NCBI RefSeq assembly: GCF_000731315.1
Contig: NZ_HG938353.1
Coordinates: 1,922,001-1,986,000, forward strand
Direction: 5' to 3'
DNA from: Neorhizobium galegae bv. orientalis str. HAMBI 540
Lineage (GTDB): Bacteria; Pseudomonadota; Alphaproteobacteria; Rhizobiales; Rhizobiaceae
DNA length: 64,000 nt
The notes beneath the pieces are model-generated. The model was not told where the DNA came from. It did no database searches and worked only from the letters and a program-made list of their open reading frames with translations. The translations under genes and the position numbers were made by a program. Below are positions 16,895 to 26,728 of this stretch, piece by piece; position 1 is the stretch's first letter, and every line of letters starts with the position of its first letter.

Positions 16895-18574
16895 ATGCCC
16901 TTCATCATTGCGATCGTTACCCTTGCCGGACACATAGCGCTTCTTCTCTGGGGGACGCGGATGGTGCAGACGGGCATCCAGCGTGCTTTCGGGCCGAGCC
17001 TCCGGTCGTTTCTCGGTCGCGCACTGAACAATCGGATGAAAGCCTTTTTGTCCGGAATGGGCGTCACGGCAATTCTCCAGAGCAGCACGGCGACCGGACT
17101 GATGGCGTCGGGGTTCGCAGCCGAGGGGCTGGTTGCTCTTGTCCCCGCGCTTGCCGTCATGCTGGGCGCCAATGTCGGCAGCACGCTCATCGTCCAGGTT
17201 CTGTCCTTTGACGTCGCCGCCGCGTCGCCGGCTCTGATATTGCTCGGCGTCCTGATGTTCCGCCGCACGCAAAATCCGCAGGTCCATGATCTCGGCCGCG
17301 TGTTTATCGGCCTCGGCTTCATGCTGCTTGCCCTGCATCAACTGCTCGAAGTACTGACGCAATATGCCGGCACACCGGCCTTCTCTGCGGTTCTTTCGGC
17401 CATATCGACCACCCCCCTCCTCAGCCTCCTGCTCGCTGCCGCACTGACCTGGGCAGCCCATTCGAGCGTTGCGGTGGTCCTGCTCGTCATGTCGCTTTCG
17501 GCCCAAGGGCTGATCGATCCCTATCAGGCTTTCGCGCTCACCCTCGGCGCCAATCTCGGGACGGCGATCAATCCGGTCGTCGAGGGACAGTCCGGCAACG
17601 ATCTTTCGGCCAAGCGGCTTCCGATCGGCAATCTGATCACCCGGATCATCGGCGTTCTGGCAGCGCTTGCGCTCCTCTCCCCGATTACCTCTCTGATGAT
17701 GCAGATCGAGAGCGACGGCGCTCGGTTGGTCGCCAATTTCCACACGGCCTTCAATCTCGTGGTCGCAGTCGTCTTCATGCCGCTCCTCACGCCCTTTGCA
17801 AACGCTCTCGTTCGGCTGATGCCGCAGCGGATCGACGAGAGCGATCCCGGCCAGCCGCGATATCTCGATCCGTCCGCCAAGGAAACGCCGGTCGTGGCGC
17901 TGCAGGCGGCGGCGCGGGAAGTCCTGCGTCTGGTCGACGTGCTGGAGGAGATGCTGGCGGGAACAAAGTCTGCGTTGACGAGCACCGATCGCCGCGCCCT
18001 GTCGGAATTGCGACAGAAGGACAATGTCCTCGACCGCCTGAACACGGCAGTCAAACGGTATCTCACATCCATCGATCCCGAAGAGTTCAGCGACAGCGAC
18101 CGGAGACGACTCGACGAAATTCTGCTGTTTTCGACCGGTCTGGAACACGCAGGCGACGTCCTCGACCAGAACGTGCTTCCCCATCTTGCCAAAAGGTTGC
18201 GCCGAGGCATGACCTTTTCGAAGGAGGGGCAGCTTGAGCTCAACGGCCTGCTGGACCGCCTCTCCACCAATCTGCGCACCGCCGCCGCCCTTTTCATGTC
18301 GCAGGACGAGCGCGTCGCGCGCATGCTCGCCGACGAAAAGATCGTCTTCCGGCGGGCGGAACGCGATGGCACCAACGCTCATTTCAAGCGGCTGCGTAAC
18401 GGCGATGTCGACACGGCGGAGAGCACCTCCCTGCACCTGGACCTGTTGCGGGATTTCAAGCAGATCAATTCGCATCTCGTTGCAGCCACGGCCTATCCGG
18501 TCCTGGAACGGCAAGGCGAACTGCTGCAGAGCAGGACCATCCACCAGAGCGCCGCCGACCCGGTTCAGAATTAA
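16895..18574 (+). CDS. Na/Pi cotransporter family protein with PhoU-like C-terminus
   Basis: 559 residues. The N-terminal two thirds is the sodium/phosphate cotransporter type II repeat: SGMGVTAILQSSTATGLMAS near residues 49-68 and a second copy with AALTWAAHSSVAVVLLVMS near 185-203, both having the QSS/HSS core. The C-terminal region from about residue 350 is helical and PhoU-like (AAREVLRLVDVLEEMLAG, FSTGLEHAGDVLDQN). This matches YjbB-class phosphate exporters. ATG 16895 is chosen because the preceding frame is not family-like. The gene end overlaps the convergent Nudix stop by four bases. Confidence 0.88.
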   Translation: MPFIIAIVTLAGHIALLLWGTRMVQTGIQRAFGPSLRSFLGRALNNRMKAFLSGMGVTAILQSSTATGLMASGFAAEGLVALVPALAVMLGANVGSTLIVQVLSFDVAAASPALILLGVLMFRRTQNPQVHDLGRVFIGLGFMLLALHQLLEVLTQYAGTPAFSAVLSAISTTPLLSLLLAAALTWAAHSSVAVVLLVMSLSAQGLIDPYQAFALTLGANLGTAINPVVEGQSGNDLSAKRLPIGNLITRIIGVLAALALLSPITSLMMQIESDGARLVANFHTAFNLVVAVVFMPLLTPFANALVRLMPQRIDESDPGQPRYLDPSAKETPVVALQAAAREVLRLVDVLEEMLAGTKSALTSTDRRALSELRQKDNVLDRLNTAVKRYLTSIDPEEFSDSDRRRLDEILLFSTGLEHAGDVLDQNVLPHLAKRLRRGMTFSKEGQLELNGLLDRLSTNLRTAAALFMSQDERVARMLADEKIVFRRAERDGTNAHFKRLRNGDVDTAESTSLHLDLLRDFKQINSHLVAATAYPVLERQGELLQSRTIHQSAADPVQN

Positions 18575-19104
18575 CCGCGATTGCGCTTCTTGCGGCCCTG
18601 CGGCTTAAATTCCACGAGCAGCGACTTCAATTCGATCTCGCGAACGCGTCGTGCCGCTTCGTCGGGGCTGACCCATTCGAGAACGCGCTGCCCCTGTTCC
18701 TTGAAGCCACTTCGGACCTCCGTGACTTCGATCTGGAACACGTCCACAATACACGGAGCCACATTGCCGTCGTCGAGTTCTTTCAGATAGGTATAGTGGC
18801 CGACCGGCTTCTTTTTCGCCGCCCCGCTCACGCCTGCTTCTTCCCAGGCTTCGGTCGCCGCCGCTTCGAAGGGCTTTTTCCCCTTCATCGGCCATCCTTT
18901 GGGGATAACCCAGCGTCCAGCCTCACGCGACGTGATCACCAGGACTTCGATACCAGGTCCGTCTTTCCGATACCGAAAGCACAAGGCGCCATATTGTTGG
19001 CGAAACGCCCCGGCGAACAGCCTGTCCGGAACGACCGCAAGCTGCTTGAGCAGCGTCTGTGACTTGTCCGGCCGAGGCTTCGTGGTCTTCTTCGCAGATT
19101 TCAT
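18571..19104 (-). CDS. Nudix hydrolase (diphosphoinositol/dinucleotide polyphosphate type)
   Basis: 177 residues. The Nudix box is GWPMKGKKPFEAAATEAWEE followed by AGV. The catalytic EE pair is kept; the first Glu of the canonical box is Lys and the Arg is Thr, as is common in DIPP-like bacterial members. The sequence RWVIPKGWPMKG places it with polyphosphate-cleaving enzymes. The ATG at 19104 is preferred over 19164, since the longer version would begin inside the Pho box. It is divergent from the DUF47-pit operon, and a link to phosphate metabolism is plausible from context. Confidence 0.85.
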   Translation of the reverse strand: MKSAKKTTKPRPDKSQTLLKQLAVVPDRLFAGAFRQQYGALCFRYRKDGPGIEVLVITSREAGRWVIPKGWPMKGKKPFEAAATEAWEEAGVSGAAKKKPVGHYTYLKELDDGNVAPCIVDVFQIEVTEVRSGFKEQGQRVLEWVSPDEAARRVREIELKSLLVEFKPQGRKKRNRG

Positions 19105-19151
19105 GTCGATCAAACTGTCGATTTTGCTTGTTGCTTCAATTGCCTGAGCGT

Positions 19152-19173
19152 GTTTATGACACATTTATGACAG
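19152..19173 (-). promoter_or_regulatory. Pho box (PhoB binding site)
   Basis: On the minus strand two 11-bp direct repeats read CTGTCATAAAT and GTGTCATAAAC, the standard PhoB box spacing with TGTCAT cores. It lies 27 bp before the DUF47 start and between it and the Nudix gene. In S. meliloti PhoB is known to repress the orfA-pit operon under phosphate starvation, and a box in this position fits such repression. Confidence 0.8.
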
Positions 19174-19199
19174 TCAGCCGCATGGGAAGGTCGCATGGC

Positions 19200-19844
19200 A
19201 TGATGAGTATTTTTCGTAAGCTGATGCCACGAGAAGACAAATTCTTCGAAATGTTTTCAACTCATTCGAAGACCGTCGTCGCAGCGGCCCACGCGCTTGA
19301 TCAGCTCCTCAAGGGCAACGAGGTCGAGAAAAACTGCGAACTGATCGTCACATTGGAAAATGAGGCCGACGATATCACTCGGGACGTTCTTCTTGCCGTC
19401 CGGCGGAGCTTCATCACCCCCTTCGATCGCGGCGACATCAAGGATCTCATCCAGTCGATGGATGATGCGATCGACATGATGCACAAGACGGTCAAGACGA
19501 TCCGGTTGTTCGAGCAGTCCGGCTTCGATCCGCTGATGCAGCAGATGGGCAGCGAAATCGTCAAGGCGGCGAACCTCATTTCGGAAGCAATCCCCCTTCT
19601 CGACAAGGTCGGCACCAACGCCCAACGTCTTGCAGCGATCGCCGAGGAGGTTACCCGCGTTGAAGGCCGTTCGGACGACCTTCATGATCAGGGCCTGAAA
19701 GACCTCTACCGACGTCACGGGGCGAGCGGCAATGCGATGGCCTACATGATCGGTAGCGAGATCTATGGCGAACTGGAAAAGGTCGTCGACCGTTTCGAGG
19801 ATGTCGCCAACGAGATCAGCGGCATTGTCATCGAGAACGTTTGA
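19200..19844 (+). CDS. DUF47 family PhoU-like protein, Pit accessory (orfA type)
   Basis: 214 residues, all helical, PhoU-like: REDKFFEMFSTHSKTVVAAA, LIVTLENEADDITRDVLLAV and IQSMDDAIDMMHKTVKTIRL carry the E-x-x-x-D and D-x-x-D metal-binding clusters of this family. It adjoins pit with a TGATG overlap, the same pair as orfA-pit of S. meliloti. It probably regulates or assists the Pit transporter. GGGAAGG sits nine bases before the chosen ATG at 19200; a second ATG follows at 19203. Confidence 0.9.
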   Translation: MMSIFRKLMPREDKFFEMFSTHSKTVVAAAHALDQLLKGNEVEKNCELIVTLENEADDITRDVLLAVRRSFITPFDRGDIKDLIQSMDDAIDMMHKTVKTIRLFEQSGFDPLMQQMGSEIVKAANLISEAIPLLDKVGTNAQRLAAIAEEVTRVEGRSDDLHDQGLKDLYRRHGASGNAMAYMIGSEIYGELEKVVDRFEDVANEISGIVIENV

Positions 19845-20848
19845 TGGATACCTCTCTCGCCTTGCCACTTCTCTTCGGCCTGATCGCCGTCGCTCTGTTC
19901 TTCGACTTCCTCAATGGCCTTCATGACGCGGCCAATTCGATCGCGACGATCGTCTCGACCCGTGTCCTGCGGCCGCAATATGCGGTTGCCTGGGCGGCCT
20001 TCTTCAATTTCATCGCTTTCCTTTTCTTCGGCCTGCATGTGGCGGAAACGCTCGGCACAGGCATTATCGATCCTGCGATCGTTTCGCCGCAGGTGATCTT
20101 TGCCGCCCTCATGGGAGCGATCATCTGGAATATTGTCACCTGGATCTTCGGAATTCCGTCCAGTTCGTCGCATGCGCTTGTCGGCGGGCTGGTGGGAGCC
20201 GGCCTGGCAAAGGTCGGCTTCAGCTCGATTGTCTGGAGTGGCCTGGGCAAGACGGTCGGAGCGATTTTCCTGTCGCCGGCCATCGGCTTCTTGCTCGCCC
20301 TGATGCTCGTGCTCCTGGTATCCTGGCTTTTCGTTCGGCAAACGCCATTCGCGGTGGACCGGACATTTCGCGTGATGCAGTTCATCTCCGCGTCGCTTTA
20401 CTCCCTCGGCCACGGCGGCAATGACGCGCAGAAAACGATGGGCATCATCGCGGTGCTGTTGTTCAGCCAGGGATATCTCGGCTCGACGTTCTACGTGCCC
20501 TTCTGGGTGGTGATCTCCTGCCAATCGGCAATGGCTCTCGGCACGCTCTTCGGTGGGTGGCGGATCGTCCATACCATGGGCTCGAAGATCACGAGGCTCA
20601 ACCCGATGCAGGGTTTCTGCGCCGAGACGGGCGGAGCGCTGACACTGTTCGGAGCGACCTGGCTCGGCATTCCCGTCTCGACAACGCACACGATCACCGG
20701 AGCGATCGTTGGCGTCGGCGCGGCACGGCGGGTCTCAGCGGTACGTTGGGGGCTCGCCGGCAACATCGTGATTGCCTGGATTGTGACGATGCCGGCAACT
20801 GCAGCGATATCGGCGGCGTTCTACAGCCTCGCGAACCTGCTGCAATAA
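19844..20848 (+). CDS. pit: Low-affinity inorganic phosphate transporter
   Basis: 334 residues with about ten membrane helices. Two signature repeats of the Pit family are present: FLNGLHDAANSIATIVSTRV near residue 20 and SLGHGGNDAQKTMGIIAVLL near 185; GIPVSTTHTITGAIVGVGAA follows near the C-terminus. It imports metal-phosphate by proton symport. The start ATG shares the TGATG overlap with the DUF47 stop, so the two proteins are translationally coupled. Confidence 0.93.
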   Translation: MDTSLALPLLFGLIAVALFFDFLNGLHDAANSIATIVSTRVLRPQYAVAWAAFFNFIAFLFFGLHVAETLGTGIIDPAIVSPQVIFAALMGAIIWNIVTWIFGIPSSSSHALVGGLVGAGLAKVGFSSIVWSGLGKTVGAIFLSPAIGFLLALMLVLLVSWLFVRQTPFAVDRTFRVMQFISASLYSLGHGGNDAQKTMGIIAVLLFSQGYLGSTFYVPFWVVISCQSAMALGTLFGGWRIVHTMGSKITRLNPMQGFCAETGGALTLFGATWLGIPVSTTHTITGAIVGVGAARRVSAVRWGLAGNIVIAWIVTMPATAAISAAFYSLANLLQ

Positions 20849-20864
20849 TCGCACCTGGCCCGCG

Positions 20865-23800
20865 TCATTCGCGGGCATCCGGGATCGTTGCCCGAAGAGC
20901 CTCCGAAAGCTGCCGCAGACTGTAGGGTTTTGGCAAAATCTCCACGCCTTCCGCGGTCGCAGCGCTCTTGAGCACGTCCGCATAACCCGACGTGAGCAGG
21001 ATCGGCAGTCTTGGATGTCTTTGCTTGACCTCCCTGGCGAGATCCACGCCATTGATGCCGCCGGGCATCATGATGTCGGAAAACATCAAGTCCGGCTCGG
21101 CATCGGACGCGAGCACGCTCAGCGCAGCGGCTGCCCCATCGACGCGGGTTACGGAATAGCCAAGTTGGTCGAGCATGTCGTTGACCAGCATAGCGACGCT
21201 GTCGTCGTCTTCCACGACCAGGATTTTTCCGGCGACGCTCCTGTCGGCGTCCCCCTGGGCACGGGACGAATGGTTGCTGGTCGCCTCCAATGACGCTTCG
21301 ATCGACCGGGGAAGCCAGAGGTCTACAGCTGTCCCGACGCCCGGTTCGCTGTTGATCTCGACCGATCCGCCGGAAGCCTCGACGAAACCATAAACTTGCG
21401 CAAGACCCAGTCCCGATCCCTTGCCGATGTCCTTCGTGGTGAAGAACGGCTCGAACACCCGCTTGAGAACCTCGGGCTGCATTCCCATCCCGCTGTCGGC
21501 AACAGTGATCTTCACCACGTCGCCCCTTTGACCCGACGCATCGACGACGGAGTTGGACGCGCTGATGATGATCGTCCCGCCATCCGGCATCGCATCGCGC
21601 GCATTGACGCAAAGGTTCAGGAGGACGAGTTCGAGTTCGGCCGGATCGGCCTGTACCGGCCACACTCCCATATCGACGTCGACATCGATGCTGATGTCTC
21701 CGCTTAGGGTCCGGTCGAGAAGTTCGCGCATCTCGGAAATCTGGTGGCGAAGATCGATCGGCTGCGGTTTCAATGGCTGCCGCCGGGCAAAGGTCAGCAA
21801 TTGCCTGGTGAGCGACGCTCCGCGATTGACCGCCTGCAGCATGCCGCTTTTGATGCGCTCACGCCGCGCCGGATCGTCGCGTTTGTCGAGGACATCCAGT
21901 CCACCGGAGATCACCATCAGCAGGTTGTTGAAATCATGCGCGACCCCGCCGGTGAGCTGACCGATCACCTCCATCTTCTGGGCCTGGCGCAGCGTTTCCT
22001 GTGTTTTCCTCAGCTCGTCGTCGCGTCTTCTCTGCTCGGTGACGTCACGGGCGCTGGAATAGAGTTTGTCATCGACGACGACAGCCACCCAGGAGAGCCA
22101 GCGATGGTCGCCTTCGCGGGTCCGGCATCGGTTTTCGAAGTGAAGCACGGGCACGCCGGTTTGCGCCGCCTGAAACGCAGTTTCGCTGGCGACGACGTCG
22201 TCGGGATGAAGGAGCGCCCGCAAAGGCGTGCCCAGCAGCAGCTCCTCTTGCAAACCAAGGGTCTTCTCCCAGGCGGGATTGGTCTTTTCGAATAGGCCGG
22301 TCTGACAATCGATCACCGACAACAGGTCCGGGCTATATTTCCACGTCCGTCCCCGCTCGCGCGAATGTTCCAGAACGCGGCGCTCCAGATCCGCATTAAG
22401 CTCTTCCAGGCGCGCAGCGTTTTCCTTCAGAAGCGCCTCGCGCCGATCGCGCGACAGCCTGATGGACGCCGAAATGCGCCCGACCAGTTCTCGAGCTGAA
22501 AAGGGCTTCACAAGATAATCATCGGCACCGGCCCGAATCCCCTCCAGCCTTGCCTCTTCTCCGGCTCGGGCGGAAAGGAGGATGAGGGGCAGATCTCGGA
22601 GATCGTCGTCGGCCCGTATCCTCGACAGCAGGCCAAATCCGTCGAGTCCTGGCATCATGACGTCGGAAACGATGAGGTCCGGCCGTCTGAGGCGTGCGGC
22701 GTTAAGCGCCGCCTCGCCATCAGCCGCCGTCTCGACCGTGAAGCCGGATGTCGACAGCAGCCGCTCCACATAGGCACGCATATCGGCATTGTCGTCCGCC
22801 AGAAGGACATGCCCCGTCGGAGCGAGCGTTTCGGCCATCTCCGTGCTCCCGGCTGGCGATATCAAAGCGGCGCCGGCAGCAGCGCTTGTCGTCAGCCATG
22901 ACATCGCTTCATCGACGAAAGCCCGGCGTCTGCCGGTATTATTCTCGACCGGCTGGGACATTCGCATTTGTTCCGGAGGGATGTGCCCCTTTCCGAACGA
23001 CATCGAGATCGAGAAGGACGTGCCTTCGCCAAGCCGGCTTTCGGCTCGGATTTCCCCGCCCTGAAGATGCACCAGTTCCTGCACCAGGGCGAGCCCGATG
23101 CCGGAGCCCTCGAATGATCTGCCTTTCGCACCCTCGATGCGGTGAAAACGCTCGAACAGGCGCGGCAACTCCTCGGCCGCAATCCCCGTGCCGGTGTCGC
23201 GTATTTCGATTTCGGCCCGTTCCCCGTCGTCCGACGGCCTCACGCTGATGCGTATCTCGCCCTGGAATGTGAATTTGAACGCGTTGGACAGCAGGTTCAG
23301 GACGATCTTTTCCCAGAGATCCCGATCGAGATAGACCGGCTGGGGCAAGTCCGCGACATCGATAACCAGCCTCAGCCCGGCCTGTTCGATCGCGGATCGG
23401 AAATTCGATGCCAGTTCTGCGGTCAGGCTGCCGATATCGACCGGTTCGAAGGAGGCCTGCACGCGCTGCGCCTCGATCCTCGAAAAGTCCAACAGAGTGT
23501 TGACCAGTTTCAACAGCCGTTGGCCATTGCGCTGGGCAACAACAATCCGCTGCCTGTCATCGACAGAAAGCCCGTCCGGCTGCTGAAGCACGTCGGCGAG
23601 CGGCCCCAGCATCAGCGTCAACGGCGTACGGAACTCATGGCTGACGTTCGAAAAGAACATGGTCTTGCTGCGATCGATTTCAGCCAGCGCTTCGGCCCGC
23701 CGCCGCTCGTCGCTACGCGCCCGCACTGCGCTGACGGCGGCGGAGATCGCGGTCGCAAGCAGTTCGTAGAAGCCCATATAGGTGTCGTCGAAAGGCAGGC

Positions 23801-24698
23801 GTGGCGAGGCGCCAGCCACCACGAAGACCGGAGGCAGGTCCAGGCCGGGGACGGCGATGGGAAGAAGGAGCGCCCGATCGGAAGGCTCATCATAAGGCCC
23901 CGCACCCTCGAAGAATTCGGAAAGACCGTTGACCCCAAGAGGGCCGCCTGTCGCCAGTGCCCTCTTCATCGGCCATGGGGCATTCGAGTGCGCATCGATT
24001 GTGGCCATGGATGCGAGGCGTCGAGACGGCAGACCATACTGCGCTGCAAGCCCATAACTGCTCCCGTCCGGAGACAGATGATAAAGAAGAAGAAGCGGCA
24101 GATCGAATTCGAACTGGGCAAGGACTTCAACTATGCGCTGCGACAGGTCGTCCATGTCTTCCGCCAAAGCCAGACTGGCGTTCAAATCCCGGAGTGCGCG
24201 CGTCCGTCGTTCCGACAGCATGGTGGCCGTCGTCTCCGTCACCGGATGGAACAGGCCGCCGATCTCACCGGTCTCGTCTCGGATCGGGGAAAGCGAGAAG
24301 GTGAAAAACGTCTCCTCCAGATAACCGTTGCGGGTCAGAAACATCCGCTGGTTTTCGAGGAATGACGTATTGCCTTGGCGCGCCTGACGAAAAGGTTCGC
24401 CGATCGCCGGCCAGGCGCTCGACCACGTGACGCTGTAATCCTCCCCGAGAGCCCGTGGATGGGCCTCGCCGCAGACGGTGCGATAGCCGTCATTGTAGAT
24501 CTGGATGTTTTCGTCGCCCCAGATCACGTTGATCGGAAAATTCGAGGCGAGACAAAGACTGACGGTTGTCTTGAGGCTTTGGGGCCATTGATCGATCGGC
24601 CCCAGCGGTGTGTGGCTCCAGTCCTTTGTTCGGACGAGCTCGGCCATTTCGCCACCGCCCGCCAGGAAATCGCCGGTGAGTATCTGCTGTGTCGACAA
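20865..24698 (-). CDS. Large hybrid sensor histidine kinase with two kinase cores and two receivers
   Basis: 1277 residues. In order: PAS-like sensor (about 20-150), GAF-like region (165-325), HisKA with His354 ([17 protein letters not shown]), ATPase domain with [16 protein letters not shown] and [11 protein letters not shown], receiver with Asp679 ([15 protein letters not shown]), coiled linker, PAS domain (795-890), second HisKA with His921 ([15 protein letters not shown]), second ATPase with [20 protein letters not shown], and a C-terminal receiver with Asp1208 ([15 protein letters not shown]). No membrane segments are seen, so it is cytoplasmic. The TTG at 24698 is kept because the [10 protein letters not shown] segment is conserved in relatives; an ATG lies at 24647. 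No response regulator gene is adjacent. The signal is unknown. Confidence 0.9.
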   Translation of the reverse strand: MSTQQILTGDFLAGGGEMAELVRTKDWSHTPLGPIDQWPQSLKTTVSLCLASNFPINVIWGDENIQIYNDGYRTVCGEAHPRALGEDYSVTWSSAWPAIGEPFRQARQGNTSFLENQRMFLTRNGYLEETFFTFSLSPIRDETGEIGGLFHPVTETTATMLSERRTRALRDLNASLALAEDMDDLSQRIVEVLAQFEFDLPLLLLYHLSPDGSSYGLAAQYGLPSRRLASMATIDAHSNAPWPMKRALATGGPLGVNGLSEFFEGAGPYDEPSDRALLLPIAVPGLDLPPVFVVAGASPRLPFDDTYMGFYELLATAISAAVSAVRARSDERRRAEALAEIDRSKTMFFSNVSHEFRTPLTLMLGPLADVLQQPDGLSVDDRQRIVVAQRNGQRLLKLVNTLLDFSRIEAQRVQASFEPVDIGSLTAELASNFRSAIEQAGLRLVIDVADLPQPVYLDRDLWEKIVLNLLSNAFKFTFQGEIRISVRPSDDGERAEIEIRDTGTGIAAEELPRLFERFHRIEGAKGRSFEGSGIGLALVQELVHLQGGEIRAESRLGEGTSFSISMSFGKGHIPPEQMRMSQPVENNTGRRRAFVDEAMSWLTTSAAAGAALISPAGSTEMAETLAPTGHVLLADDNADMRAYVERLLSTSGFTVETAADGEAALNAARLRRPDLIVSDVMMPGLDGFGLLSRIRADDDLRDLPLILLSARAGEEARLEGIRAGADDYLVKPFSARELVGRISASIRLSRDRREALLKENAARLEELNADLERRVLEHSRERGRTWKYSPDLLSVIDCQTGLFEKTNPAWEKTLGLQEELLLGTPLRALLHPDDVVASETAFQAAQTGVPVLHFENRCRTREGDHRWLSWVAVVVDDKLYSSARDVTEQRRRDDELRKTQETLRQAQKMEVIGQLTGGVAHDFNNLLMVISGGLDVLDKRDDPARRERIKSGMLQAVNRGASLTRQLLTFARRQPLKPQPIDLRHQISEMRELLDRTLSGDISIDVDVDMGVWPVQADPAELELVLLNLCVNARDAMPDGGTIIISASNSVVDASGQRGDVVKITVADSGMGMQPEVLKRVFEPFFTTKDIGKGSGLGLAQVYGFVEASGGSVEINSEPGVGTAVDLWLPRSIEASLEATSNHSSRAQGDADRSVAGKILVVEDDDSVAMLVNDMLDQLGYSVTRVDGAAAALSVLASDAEPDLMFSDIMMPGGINGVDLAREVKQRHPRLPILLTSGYADVLKSAATAEGVEILPKPYSLRQLSEALRATIPDARE

Positions 24699-25050
24699 CC
24701 AGGTAGCCCCATTCTGGCACCGGCTCGGGAACCTGACGCTCGATACAATGAGCCCCGCAGCTCAGCCGTTGTAATATCCAACTGTGTTCGTGAGGCCGCC
24801 TCAATGCCGCGGATCGGTGGCACTATTGACGAGAGTGGCCGCCGAATGCCCTGCCCGGCTTATTCAACGAATCACTGAAATAACCTAGCATGAACTATCA
24901 AGGGTTGAAATTGAACTCGACGAAACCTTCCGCAGCGGAGTGCAAGCTTTCCTCGGCTCTTGAAAAAGTGCTAGGATTAATCGGCGAATTGAGAGACAAA
25001 GGGCACCGTCTTTATTGACCCGTGCCCACAGTTTTCCCAGGATGTCTTCC
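24699..25050. other. Intergenic stretch between kinase and FAH gene
   Basis: No recognised gene. On the plus strand 24890-25018 is a 42-codon open frame with protein-like composition (AECKLSSALEKVLGLIGELR) ending 32 bases before the FAH start. It has no good ribosome site and I do not recognise it; it may be a small protein, a leader or chance. Confidence 0.4.
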
Positions 25051-25737
25051 ATGCTCGCGACCGTGATCCCCATGCCCGAAACCGTTCTTTTGCCGGTCGA
25101 GGGAGTGGCGGAGCGCTTTCCGGTGCGCCGGGTCTATTGCGTCGGCCGCAACTATGCCGAACACGCGATCGAGATGGGCGGCGATCCGACCCGCGAGCCG
25201 CCGTTCTTTTTCCAGAAGAATGCCGACAACATCTATAACGGCGAGACCTTCCCCTATCCGCCGCTCTCCTCCAGCGTCCACCACGAAGTGGAACTGGTCG
25301 TGGCGCTCTCCGGCGGCGGCGCCGATATTTCGGTGGAGGACGCGCTGACCAAGGTCTATGGATACGCCGTCGGCATCGATTTCACCCGCCGCGACCTGCA
25401 GGATGTCGCCAAGAAGATGAGCCGTCCGTGGGAAGCCGCCAAGGCTTTCGAGAAATCGGCCCCCGTCTCCGCTCTTGTCCCGGCCGAAAAGATCGGTCAT
25501 CCGCAGACAGGCGCGGTCTGGCTCGACGTCAACGGCGCACGAAAACAGTCCGGCGACCTCAATCAGCTGATCTGGAAACTGCCGGAGATCATCGCCGAAC
25601 TGTCGAAACTGTTCGTCCTCGCTCCGGGCGATGTGATCATGACGGGCACGCCGGCCGGCGTCGGCGCCGTGGCGCGCGGCGACAAGGTCACCTGCGGCAT
25701 CGACGGCGTCGGAACGCTGTCGCTGACGGTCGCCTGA
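25051..25737 (+). CDS. Fumarylacetoacetate hydrolase family protein
   Basis: 228 residues. The FAH fold is marked by YCVGRNYAEHAIEMG, PPFFFQKNADNIYNG, the metal-binding VHHEVELVVALSG and VYGYAVGIDFTRRDLQ, and the ending GDVIMTGTPAGVGAV. Close relatives are annotated as fumarylpyruvate or acylpyruvate hydrolases, so cleavage of an acylpyruvate C-C bond is expected; the exact substrate is open. ATG 25051 has AGGA eight bases upstream; 25042 is possible. The carbonic anhydrase gene follows after 26 bases. Confidence 0.88.
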   Translation: MLATVIPMPETVLLPVEGVAERFPVRRVYCVGRNYAEHAIEMGGDPTREPPFFFQKNADNIYNGETFPYPPLSSSVHHEVELVVALSGGGADISVEDALTKVYGYAVGIDFTRRDLQDVAKKMSRPWEAAKAFEKSAPVSALVPAEKIGHPQTGAVWLDVNGARKQSGDLNQLIWKLPEIIAELSKLFVLAPGDVIMTGTPAGVGAVARGDKVTCGIDGVGTLSLTVA

Positions 25738-25763
25738 CGAAACCGCGACAGGGAGGAAAAACC

Positions 25764-26291
25764 ATGCCGATCTATGCACTCGGAGAATTCGAGCCGAAAA
25801 CGCCCGGCGCCGACCGTTTCTGGCTGGCGCCGGATGCAACCATCATCGGCAAGGTCGAACTCGGCGAGGATGTCGGCATCTGGTTCGGCTCGGTGCTGCG
25901 CGGCGACAACGAGCCGATCGTCGTCGGCAAGGGTTCGAACATCCAGGAAGGCGTGATGATCCATACCGATCCGCGCTATCCGGTAACGATCGGCGAAAAC
26001 TGCACGATCGGCCACCACGCGATCATCCATGGCTGCTCGATCGACGACAATTCATTGGTTGGTATGGGTGCGACGATCCTGAACGGCGCAAAAATCGGCA
26101 GGAACTGTCTGGTCGGCGCCAATGCGTTGGTCACCGAAGGCAAGGAATATCCCGACAACTCCCTGATCGTCGGCTCGCCGGCGAAAGTTATGCGGGTGCT
26201 TGACGACGAGGCTGCCGAGAAGCTGAAACAGTCGGCCATCCGCTATGTTGCCAACTGGAAGCGGTTCGCCCGCGACCTTCGGCTTCTTTAG
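25764..26291 (+). CDS. Gamma carbonic anhydrase family protein
   Basis: 175 residues forming a left-handed beta helix of hexapeptide repeats (ATIIGKVELGEDVGIWFGSV onward). The zinc-ligand histidines of the gamma class are present in GVMIHTD and IGHHAIIHG. It resembles the PaaY/YrdA subgroup. GGGAGG precedes the ATG. It is probably co-transcribed with the FAH gene. Its end overlaps the convergent zur stop by four bases. Confidence 0.9.
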   Translation: MPIYALGEFEPKTPGADRFWLAPDATIIGKVELGEDVGIWFGSVLRGDNEPIVVGKGSNIQEGVMIHTDPRYPVTIGENCTIGHHAIIHGCSIDDNSLVGMGATILNGAKIGRNCLVGANALVTEGKEYPDNSLIVGSPAKVMRVLDDEAAEKLKQSAIRYVANWKRFARDLRLL

Positions 26292-26728
26292 GCGGCGCAG
26301 GCACCGCACAGGCCGCGGATTTCGATCGTCGTCTTGGCAGGCTTGAAGTTTTTGCTCTTTGCCCAGTCGCTCAGGCGATGATCGACCTCATGGTCATGAA
26401 ATTCCGAGACATGGCCGCAGCTTTCGCAGATCGCAAATGCCACGGTGCCATGCCCGTGGCCGTGCCCCTTGCCGCAGCATTCGCTTTCCGGATGTGCGCA
26501 GGCAACGAAGGCGTTGAGGCTTTCGAGCCGATGAACCATGCCAAATTCGAGCAGCTTGTCGAGCGCGCGGTAAACTTGCAGCGGCGCACGAAAACCGTGG
26601 TCGCGCAGCCGGTCGAGGATCGTATAGGCGCTCACAGGCGCATCGGCGCGGTCGAGAACGTCGAAGACGAGCGACTGGTTTTTGGTCAGCGCCGGAGCGG
26701 ATGTCGGTGTTGAAACTGGTGCGTTCAT
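26288..26728 (-). CDS. zur: Zinc uptake regulator, Fur family
   Basis: 146 residues. The winged helix (SLVFDVLDRADAPVSAYTIL, YRALDKLLEFGMVHRLESLN) is followed by a metal-rich dimer domain: HPESECCGKGHGHGHG, CESCGHVSEFHDHEVDHRL and the C-terminal CGAC zinc site. The location directly after znuB, with stop and start overlapping by one base (TAATG), identifies it as Zur rather than Fur or Mur. With zinc bound it represses the two znu transcription units through the boxes at 28490-28524. Confidence 0.92.
   Translation of the reverse strand: MNAPVSTPTSAPALTKNQSLVFDVLDRADAPVSAYTILDRLRDHGFRAPLQVYRALDKLLEFGMVHRLESLNAFVACAHPESECCGKGHGHGHGTVAFAICESCGHVSEFHDHEVDHRLSDWAKSKNFKPAKTTIEIRGLCGACAA

Noticed and set aside
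16838-18544. 568-codon minus-strand open frame opposite the Na/Pi cotransporter
   Set aside because: The plus-strand product has clear family motifs and membrane helices; the minus frame is rich in Arg/His/Gln as expected of a shadow.
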